DNA from: Mesostigma viride
Taxonomy: Eukaryota > Streptophyta > Mesostigmatophyceae > Mesostigmatales > Mesostigmataceae
Length of the DNA stretch: 27,500 nt
Assembly: GCA_009746045.1 (NCBI GenBank)
Contig: RPFO01000022.1
Span: 3,914,622-3,942,121, forward strand
Direction of reading: 5' to 3'
The notes beneath the pieces were generated by a model that did no database searches, was not told the origin of the DNA, and was given only the letters and a program-made list of their open reading frames with translations. The translations under genes and the position numbers were made by a program. Numbering within the stretch: the first letter of the stretch is position 1; each line of letters starts with the position of its first letter. Of this stretch, positions 1 to 9,900 are shown one piece after another.

Positions 1-128
1 CAGCGAGGGGAGGTATCATGGGGCAACCGCACATCATCATCATCTCATGCACCCAGCTAAACCGTTGAGCTGAGGGTGGGTGCAACATGATGAAGAGCAG
101 CAGAGAGCGACGGCAGCAGCAACCTATA

Positions 129-232
129 CAGTAATTCATGCCTTAAGTTGGGTTTGTGGGTTTTGGGGGCGTCAACCCAACTTAAGGCGTGCCCCCCACT
201 TAAGCGAACCCAACTGAAGGCGTGAATGACTG
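129..232. mobile_element. Tc1/mariner-type MITE, 104 bp
   Basis: Starts CAGTAATTCATGCCTTAAGT and ends with the complement of CAGTCATTCACGCCTTCAGT; the 28-bp terminal inverted repeats match at 24 positions. Both ends are flanked by TA (127-128 and 233-234), the target-site duplication of the Tc1/mariner superfamily, whose ends commonly begin CAGT. An internal inverted copy (AACCCAACTTAAGGCGTG, 174-191) makes it highly foldable. Far too short for a transposase, so non-autonomous. Confidence 0.8.
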
Positions 233-242
233 TACCCATACC

Positions 243-357
243 AGGTAATCCAAGACAAGGTAATCCAAGACAAGGTAATCCAAGACAAGGTAATCCCAGA
301 CAAGGTAATCCAAGACAAGGTAATCCAAGACAAGGTAATCCAAGACAAGGTAACCCG
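243..357. repeat. 15-bp tandem repeat, 8 copies
   Basis: Units AAGGTAATCCAAGAC at an exact 15-bp period with two variants. It starts 10 bp after the MITE's right TA. Confidence 0.96.
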
Positions 358-842
358 AGGGTACCTGTGTGGACATTTCTGTGTGGGTCGTAGTACCACT
401 GATTCTACGCCCAAGCGAGATGACCCCATGCCACCCTCGTGAAGCGGCAAAAGGATTCCGGCCCGTATGTATAGTAGAACCAACTCACGCCGCCCTCGTG
501 AAGCGGCATGAGATGTGACACACGATGGTTGCAGTGTTCAACTATTTGTTATTCGGTATCCGATGTCTGGAAGGGTTGTTGAGAATTGTGGACCACGCAA
601 TGGCTGCATGATGGGCACTGCGGCGCAGGTGGATTTGAGCCCTGGCGAAGCGGTTACAGACGACAGAATCATGAACATATGCCAGGGAATCTGCTGGGGC
701 CGTCTCGTCGCTCCGAAAACTTCATCGCTTCATTTCAGTCGAATTAAACGTTTCTGGGGCGCATGGCTTCATGCGCATGCCCACTTTCACGCCAGCTGCA
801 AACACACACAACTGTCTGAGCCAGCAAGCTGAGCACCCCCAC

Positions 843-944
843 CTTCATGAATATCGCGTAGACGAGGTGGTGCAGCCCCCCGAAGAGGCACACGCGCGTG
901 GCCTCTGGGATATAGGGGGTCATCTCTTCTTCAACGCTGCTCAA
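843..944 (-). CDS. SEC8: SEC8 exon 20 (residues 1040-1073), last exon in the window
   Basis: 102 nt, 34 codons, phase 0 (CCACAG|TTG to ATGAAG|GTGGGG). Reads LSSVEEEMTPYIPEATRVCL then FGGLHHLVYAIFMK, matching REEGMAPFI...VFGGISGIAANASIK of plant SEC8. The following family segment (ADMRSINLFGV) was not found in 1-842, so the next exon should lie to the left of the window. Confidence 0.93.
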
Positions 945-3900
945 CTGTGGATGCACACAAGCCAACAAGGAACAAGGGGGGCACAAGCACGGTTGTGGTA
1001 GTACACATAATCGCAACGGTAGGCATAAGATTATGTACATGCTATTAAGTACAGGAGGTGCAGTACATACTGGCGCAAAGAGCCTGCGTGTACTAAATGG
1101 CCACAAGCACAGCCGGGGCCCCAGAAGCAATGGTCAGGCATCCACATGTGGGTAGAGAAAGGGGGGGTGGGGAGTGGGGGGTGAGGGCAAGCACATGGGG
1201 GAGAAAGAAGGACCGAGAGGAGAATTAGAAGCACGTAAGAAGCACCGGTAGGCAAGCAGATAAGAAGCACAGGCAGGCAAGCAGACAGGAACCGCAGCTC
1301 TGCCAAACTGTCATAATTAAGCCCATAGATATGTTTGACTAAGCAACATGAAACATGTTCGTTAGGCGCGTGAAATAGGCGCATGCTCATTAGGCGCATG
1401 AAATAGCAAATAGGCGCATGACATAGCAAATAGGCGCATGTTCATTAGGCGCATACATTAGCTGCACGGGTCCAAACGGGATGAGCCAGCTTTGGTCATA
1501 CTATTCTCTGAAGACATGTCAAAGCGATGGCCAGCTTTGGTAACGTCAGTACGTGGTACCACGGAAACAGTAAGCCGGTACACCATGAACGTGACAACCC
1601 AGCGGCAAGAGCTCACCAAACCATGAACGTGACAACCCAGCAGCAAGAGCTCAGCAAACCGTGAACGTGACAACCGAGCAGCAAGAGCTCACCAAACCGC
1701 GAACGTGACAACCCAGCAGCAAGAGCTCACCAAACCGTGAACGTGACAACCGAGCAGCAAGAGCTCACCAAACCGTGAACGTGACAACCGAGCAGCAAGA
1801 GCTCACCAAACCATGAATGTGACAACCTAGCAGCAAGAGCTCACCAAACCATGAATGTGACAACCTAGCAGCAAGAGCTCACCAAACCATGAACGTGACA
1901 ACCCAGCAGCAAGAGCTCACCAAACCGCGAACGTGACAACCCAGCAGCAAGAGCTCACCAAACCGCGAACGTGACAACCGAGCAGCAAGAGCTCAGCAAA
2001 CCGTGAACGTGACAACCCAGCAGCAAGAGCTCACCAAACCGTGAACGTGACAACCGAGCAGCAAGAGCTCACCAAACCGCGAACGTGACAACCCAGCAGC
2101 AAGAGCTCACCAAACCAGGAACGTGCCAACCGAGCAGCAAGAGCTCAGCAAACCGTGAACGTGACAACCGAGCAGCAAGAGCTCAGCAAACCGTGAACGT
2201 GCCAACCGAGCAGCAAGAGCTCAGCAAACCGTGAACGTGACAACCGAGCAGCAAGAGCTCACCAAACCGTGAACGTGCCAACCGAGCAGCAAGAGCCCAT
2301 CGCCTAGAGGTCGTCGCCCTACCTGCTTGGCCAGCAGCGCGACAAAGCCCTACCTGCTCGGCCAGCAGCGCGACAAAGCCCTACCTGCTTGGCCAGCAGC
2401 GCGACAAAGCCCTACCTGCTTGGCCAGCAGCGCGACAAAGCCCTACCTGCTTGGCCAGCAGCGCGACAAAGCCCTACGTGCTTGGCCAGCAGAGCGACAA
2501 AGCCCTACCTGCTTGGCCAGCAGAGAGACAAAGCCCTACCTGCTTGGCCAGCAGCGCGACAAAGCCCTACCTGCTTGGCCAGCAGCGCGATGAAGCCCTA
2601 CATGCTTGGCCAGCAGCGCGACAAAGCCCTACCTGCTTGGCCAGCAGCGCTCATGGCCCTACCTGCTTGGCCCGCAGCGCGACAAAGCCCTACCTGCTTG
2701 GCCAGCAGCGCGACAAAGCCCTACCTGCTTGGCCCGCAGCGCGACAAAGCCCTACCTGCTTGGCCCGCAGCGCGACAAAGCCCTACCTGCTCGGCCAGCA
2801 GCGCGACAAAGCCCTACCTGCTTGGCCAGCAGCGCGACAAAGCCCTACCTGCTTGGCCCGCAGCGCGACAAAGCCCTACCTGCTTGGCCCGCAGCGCGAC
2901 AAAGCCCTACCTGCTTGGCCAGCAGCGCTCGTGGCCCTACCTGCTTGGCCCGCAGCGCGACAAAGCCCTACCTGCTTGGCCAGCAGCGCGACAAAGCCCT
3001 ACCTGCTTGGCCAGCAGCGCGACAAAGCCCTACCTGCTTGGCCAGCAGCGCGACAAAGCCCTCCTTCTCCTTGCGGTCGGCCACCTCGTTGTACGACCCG
3101 CGGCTCAGCGGCTGGTGGGTGCAAGCCGTGGGCAAGAAACGGCAAGAGGTAGGGCATTGAATAGGGTATCAGATAGGGCATTTGATAGGGCATTAGACAG
3201 GGCATTAGATAGGGCATAAGACAGGGCATTAGATAGGGCATGAGATAGGGCATTAGCTAGGGCATGGGATAGGGCACCAGATAGGGCATCAGATAGGGCA
3301 TCAGATAGGGCATCATAGGGCAAGGCACGAGTTAGGGAGACACCTGGCTGAGGGGCTGGTGGTCAATGGTGATTAAAAATGGCACTAGGTAAGAGACAAT
3401 CATTAAGAAACTAGAAAGGCAGTTGGCTGAGTAGGTGGTGGGCAGGTGCACCAGATAGGGCACTGGATAGGGAAACATCGGGGTTAGGACATAAGGCACC
3501 TGGAAACACTAATTACTGTTTATGGGATGTTGGAGGAGAAAAGGGACCCGGGCGACAACGATGTGGGGCTGGGATTGCGCATGGCACAAAGGCATGGCAT
3601 GCACGACTTGAGCTTCAACTGCCATTATTAGCATTATCACTAACTTATTTATACCAAACCCAAGTACACGTCGATGCACGTGCCAGAGGCATGCAAGACG
3701 GCACTGCCCGGTCATAACGCCAGTTTCAAGCACGAAACGATATCCGTGCCAGCGATGCACGGCCAGCTGGAGTCTCACGGATTATCGTGGCAAAAAGCTT
3801 ACGTGGCAATCCACCTAAGGCATCAAGCAAGCAGCTAAGTAGGGATAAGATGAGAAGCATGGGAAGGGGGTGTTTCGCCCCCCCCTTGTCACCTCATTGT

Positions 3901-6900
3901 TGTCCTAGGATGAAGAGCACCGCAAGTTGAGAAGCACAAGATGCAAGGAGCCCTGATCTTGAACGCCAAGTTCAAGACACCTCCGCTAAGTACAACCAAC
4001 CACCTGGCCCCGCCCGCCCCACGCACCTGCAGGAAGAAGATGCACTGCAGCCTCATCTCAATGCGCAGCGTGCGCAGGCACAGGTACGCCAGCTGGCGGT
4101 ACCGCTCCGCCAGGTCGGCCAGCGTGGTCGTCAGCGTGCTGTCGTTCCTCCGCAGAACCCGGCCCGATGTGGTCGGCGTGTTGCCAGCTCGGCCGGGGAG
4201 GGTCAGCCCCGGGGGGCCATCGCCAGCATAACTCAATGGCCCGTTATCGGGTGACAACCCAGGTGACACGGATCCCTGCGAGGCTCGTTCGAGCACCTGC
4301 ATCAGCGCCTGGCCCTCGCCCCGCTGGTTGCCTGTGCTCGACAAGCGCACGTTCTCCCTCACTTTCTCGGCGGCACGTGCGCCGAGCTTGAGGGAGCCCA
4401 TACGGCTCTCGTTGCGGTTGCTGTAGAGGAACCCGGGCGTGTCTTTGTAGCTGGTGGGGGTGGGGGTGGGGGGCCAAGGGTTGTGTGTCGGGGCAGGGGT
4501 TGTGTGCGGGAAGCAGGAGTTCAACCAAATAAGAATAAAAATGGGATAATCGGGGCAGACCAGAAGTTGGCGGGACCAACTATTATCAATGAGATCACGG
4601 GGAAAATTCTGGTCTGCTTGAATGATGTAACAGGGGGTATGCGCGTGTGTCGGGTGTGCATGCGCACGGCAGACAGACGAGATAGCGCGCTCTACAACAT
4701 AAAATCTTAGGGGGATGGTGTTTTCTACAAAGTTCGCCCTGATCAAGTAATGCTCAGCCCTGGGTAAGGGACTGAACCCCGTAGAACAGGTGCTAACTCT
4801 TGGACCCACCCCACCCCCTTATCCCCTGTAACACCCCCTCCCCCCCTATGCCTGGCTAAATAGTTCCTGGTTAAATAGTTCCGCCCCTATCCCTTGCCCC
4901 CCTTGCTCGGATACCCCCGGATGGACTCCACCCCCTTCACCACTGAGCCACCCTTCCTCTCTCACCCTTCATGGGCTCCACGCCCTACACCTCATATCCT
5001 TAGATGGACTCCACACCCTTGCTCGCTTACCCCTGGATGGATTTTTGCTCACTTACCCCTGTATGGACTCCACCACGTAGAAGAGGCTGTCTGCCAGCGC
5101 TCCCAGCAGCACCAGCTTGGAGCGTTCGAGCAGCAAGCTCTCCTGCCCAAGTGGGGGAGAAAGAGAGAGCATGGAGTAGACGGAGGGCACGGAATAGAGA
5201 GAGGGCAGGGAATAGAGGGAGGGCACGGAGTAGAGGGAGGGCACGGAGTAGAGGGAGGGCACGGAGTAGAGAGAGAGAGGGAGCACGGAATAGAGAGAGA
5301 GCACGGAATAGAGAGAGGGCACGGAATAGAGGGAGGGCACGGAGTAGAGGGAGGGCACGGAGTAGAGGGAGGGCACGGAGTAGAGGGAGGGCAGGGAATA
5401 GAGGGAGGGCACGGAGTAGAGGGAGGGCACGGAGTAGAGAGTTGATAAAGAGGTAACTGCAACAGCTTGAAACGGCAGCATCAGCTTGGAACGCTCTAGT
5501 GGGAGACGTGCACACGCGGGAGGGAGAGGGCGTGGAACAGAGATTGAGGGCACAAATAGAATGGGAAGGGGTGAAAGGTGACAGAACCCCCCGAAACAAA
5601 AGACCACTTTGAAGCCCCCCACAAATTGATCGCCTGCGCCCACCGATGGGAGAGTGAACAGGCATCGCACAAACGGAGGGCACCTCGAAACCTCTAAACA
5701 GTCCTCTACTCCCCTCATGACCCTACCCGCTCCCCTCATGGCATACCTGCTTTACCTATGGCCCTATCTGCTATGTGATAAGCAGCCCTACCCACTCACC
5801 AAATAGACAGTCCTCGCTACTCCCCCCCTGACCCCACCCGCTTGATAGTAAATAGTCCACACCACCCTCACCCGCTCCGATGGCCCTGCTGCTTGATACG
5901 AGACAGCCCTTTCTACTCCCCCCCAAAGGCCTACCTGCTTCCCTAACGGCCCAACTGGCTATATGATAAGCAGCCCTACCCGCTTCAATGGCCCCAGCTT
6001 AAACAGCAGGTCGAGCAGCGCCGCGTCTGGCATGCTGGCCGACGTGGCGGCGCTCTGCATCATAGCTTGCCGCCGCTGCATGGGGGACCCTGGCACCGCC
6101 GCCGTCGCTGCAAACTCGGCGCCACGCAGTACCGCGTCGGTTGGGTGCGCGGCCATGGCCTCGATGATGTCACGCTGGGCCGCCAGTGTGCCGCTCTCGC
6201 AGCCCATGATGGTCTGCGGGGCGGCAAGCCAACGATGAGTCAGACTAAGTAACGTCAGTACGTAGACTTTAAAAATGACCAATGTTAGGGTAAGGATGCG
6301 TCACGAACAGCTCATCGTGGCGTGCATGGCCAAGACACGATGGGGGACCGGGTCAGAGACTCCCCTCTAGCTATTAGTTATGTTCTAGGTAATTACATAG
6401 ACCAGGCAGCCATGCTTCATGAGCAGCCCATGATGGTCTACGAGGTGGCAACGATTGAAAGTGTGAAAACAAAACAATTAACATGATAATAAAATGATAA
6501 GTTAAGGATGCTTCGTGAACAGCTCACGGTGGTCTGGATGGCAGCCGAAGGATGATGGAAAACAGAGCTATGAGGAATCATAAGCCGGGGGCATAGGGGT
6601 CAATACCAGACCATAGATGATAGAGGAAAAAGAAATGTCAGCAAGGGATCATTGTACGACATTAATGAGTAGAGGAATGATACGTGACGGAAGAAGGGAT
6701 CAATATAAGACCATATCATTAATGAATAGAGGAATAATGAGTAGAGGAATAATGAGTAGAGGAATAATAAGTGACAGAATAAGAGTAGAGGAATAAGAGT
6801 AGAGGAATAATAAGTGACAGAATAAGAGTAGAGGAATAATAAGTGACAGAATAAGAGTAGAGGAATAAGAGTAGAGGAATAATAAGTGACAGAATAAGAG

Positions 6901-9900
6901 TAGAGGAATAAGAGTAGAGGAATAATAAGTGACAGAATAAGAGTAGAGGAATAAGAGTAGAGGAATAAGAGTAGAGGAATAATAAGTGACAGAAGAAGGG
7001 ATCAATATAAGACCATATCAATAATCTGCATCTTATAAGACCATAACGATGTGTCAGCAGCCCATAATTGTCTGCATGGTGGCCGAGGGAGGACAGACGC
7101 AGTGACTGATTTGGGGTCATCCACCCATTCCACAAGCATTAGAAAACTTTAACAGACCCCTACAAGCTTCCTATAGTCGGCATACCAGAATCGTTTATCA
7201 ATTATTAGGGATGACCCCAATGGCAAACGTGAGGGAGTGATGTTTCAGGAAGAGATGAATGTTAAGGAGTCCAGAACAACGCTAGGTATTCAAGAGCCAT
7301 GTACAGTATTCAATGGCCAAATAGGCAACCCCCAAATCCCGCTTTTCCATGGATTAACTGCCTGATGCCTGCCCGCCCGCGATGCCTTTCTTCCCCAGTG
7401 CCCCCAACTGAAAAACAAACATCTCGCCCTTCCCCCCCTCCCCCACGCGCATCAAAGTGTAACGTCTGTGGTTGCCCCGCACGCGCACGTGCTGCGTCTC
7501 GACGCTCATGCTGGCTGCTGCACCCCCTACATGTCACCCTGGCAATTTCCCTCCTAATGACATACCCTTTCACCCTGTTTAACCTTACCAACTAACCACT
7601 CATAAAAACTACCCAACCCTAATAACCCTCTACATATTTCGAGTTCGCCCCAACCTCAAAGTACAGGTTGCGCGCCTGCAGTTGTCCAGCATGCGCACAT
7701 GCAGCATCTCAACAAGCATGGGCACTGCTGGCCTCCCTCCCCTGCACCCTAGCCGTCTGCCCTCCTTCCCTAGCACACCACCACCACCATCCTGTACTCT
7801 CGTCCCACCACCACCATCCTGTACTCTCGTCCCACCACCACCATCCTTTACCCATGTTCACCGCCAACACCCCCCCACCTCAAAGTAGAGGTTGCGCGCC
7901 TTGTCCAGCATGCGCACGTGCAGCGTCTCCACGAGCACCGTGATGTCGCCCGCGTACATGGGCAGCGCGCGCGCCCAGCAGACCAGCTGCACACGCGTGC
8001 ACACGGTTGGTCGTGGTCGAGGGGTGATAGCGAGAAAAACACACACACACACTTACGAAAATCACAGGACTGCTTTGTAGTGAGGAATAACCATGGTGGT
8101 TGGAGGATCATCATAGGGGAAAATCGCAGGGAGGAACAGGGCATGACTCGGGAGGAGTCAGAGGGCAGGAGCCATGGTGTGTGAGAAGTACTAGTGAGGA
8201 AACACTGTGACAGATGGAGGAATAATAGTGGCATGTGTGAGAAGTACTAGTGAGGAAACACTGTGACGGATGGAGGAATAACAGTGGCATGTGTGAGAAG
8301 TACTAGTGAGGAAACACTGTGACGGATGGAGGAATAACAGTGGCATGTGAGGAATACTAGAGATGGTTACGCTTACTGGACACCCTACTTTGTGGATGAT
8401 TGCTGTTATTAAAACGGACCTAAACATCCTACCTCGCAGATGATTGCTATTATTGAAACGGACCTAAGCACCGTATCTTTCGAACGACTGCTATCAGAAG
8501 ACAGCACTCTACCTCCTCGATGACGGCTTTCATGGAGATGGAATTAAACCCAATCCCTCCACAGGTGCTGAAGCTAAGGTCCATTGAAGTGCCTTCCTAC
8601 CAGAGCTTGGAAATAGTTGGCTGTTTTCATTAAGCTTGACCCCACCCACCAACCACCTCGACGGGGTTTTGATTGCGATGGAGGTGAGCCCCCTACCTCG
8701 CGGATGACGGCTTCTGCGCGCAGGATGCCAACAAGCACCGGCCGGCCGCGTTCCACGAGCGGGCTATACACGGTGTGCGCGCGGGCCTGCAGGCGAAATG
8801 CGTCCGCGGCTGGTGACGAGTGGCAGCACAAAGTGGACACGTTGACGTGTGGCATCAAAAAGTGGACACGTTGACGTGTGGCAGCACGTAGTGGACACGT
8901 TGACGGGTGGCAGGATCAACAGACAGGGTATTAGAATCAAGGAATGCACGTTCTGACTTGCCCGTTAAGACCACAGAGGCGGAGCACATTTTCTAGGCCA
9001 CCCTTATGCTTGCAAATACACGCGAATTCGGTGGATGGATGGATGGATGGGTTACAGTTTGACGCGCGGCTTCCCCGGAATCCTTCAACCCTGTTTTTGT
9101 TGTACCATCCTAGCCGCATAGTCAGGTGTTTGCGCCAAGATCCACCGTCCAACTAGTAGACGCCAATTAGTTAATTAATTGATTAATTAATCAATCAATT
9201 AATCAATTAATTAACTAATTAATTAATTAATTTGTCACATGGGTGCCAAAACAGACCTTCAACCCCTACACAGAATGAGAAGAAGGGGGGGCGTCTGAGC
9301 TTCTCTCACTGCCACAGCTACGTGGGCAGGCCACAGACACCTATGGGAATGCTATAGATGCGTCCCCCTCTTCACACGCTGTCCAAATAAATCGGTTTTC
9401 TCTGAATATAGTTTAATTAACGCATGCGGGAAAGATAAGGCCGCCATGCCTTGGCCTGGATGTGGAAGGCTGTCTGCGACATGGGCTGACTAATTCGATC
9501 TGTACAAAGGGTTTCCTGCTCGCCCGAATTTTCCTTGGATGACCCGGTTTTTTATAAGGGTCGGTGGCTATTAATTAGCGGTCCGAGAAAATTAATTGTA
9601 GGTTTTATACGACTTGATTGCAAAGATTCGTGTTTGGTTGCTCCAGCTGAGGTTAGGTGGGGACCTGTAGGGTCGGCTGGCTGCTTAACGAATCTTTGGC
9701 TGATTTGGGTTCTTTAATGAGTCGTGATTAATTATTATATAGTGGATTCGGATCGGCCCAAGGGGTCGATGGGCGAGTTTTATGTTTGTCAGTCTTGGGA
9801 ACCTTGTACAACTACCTGTACGGTTAACGCACTAGCCTGGGGGTGCGTGGCCACGTTGTTTGTAGTGGCGTTTTCAGCACTGTTCAGGCCGGCGTGTGAC

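Larger units (their letters stand above)
1..842 (-). other. SEC8 intron 20 (partial)
   Basis: From the donor ATGAAG|GTGGGG to the window edge. Contains a MITE (129-232), a 15-bp array (243-357) and a near-identical pair CCCTCGTGAAGCGGCA at about 433-449 and 492-508. 510-842 is unique; the next SEC8 exon was searched for and not found. Confidence 0.7.
6214..7878 (-). other. SEC8 intron 15, with acceptor copies and a pseudo-exon
   Basis: 1,665 nt. Copies of the exon 16 acceptor (real: GCAGCCCATGATGGTCTGC) occur at 6411-6454, 6507-6555, 7052-7092 and, weakest, 6291-6345; the first three keep the AG. A degraded copy of the 3' half of exon 15 lies at 7655-7735 and an older one at 7450-7520. An AT-rich array is at 6719-6990 and a 25-bp CCACCACCATCC repeat at 7782-7853. 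Confidence 0.8.

Noticed and set aside
515-832. 105-codon plus-strand frame, and a possible next SEC8 exon on the minus strand
   Set aside because: No similarity to any family in either direction; the expected ADMRSINLFGV-like segment is not present in 1-842.
1583-3063. CRISPR array
   Set aside because: Units are directly adjacent with no unique spacers, the context is a eukaryotic gene, and there are no cas genes.
2327-3219. Long plus-strand open frames (up to 276 codons) reading MASSATKPYLLGQQ-type repeats
   Set aside because: They arise because the 31-bp unit has no plus-strand stop in any frame. All three frames give the same peptide cycle, and the strand is antisense to SEC8 exon 19.
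4894-5739. Frames with GHGVEGGHGVE, RARSRGRARS or LYSVPSLYSV repeats
   Set aside because: The 18-bp period keeps all frames open. The only coding part is exon 17 at 5057-5142.
9154-9234. Replication origin or telomere-type repeat
   Set aside because: Only a short TTAA-type palindromic block within an intron, with no origin motifs or telomere repeat.
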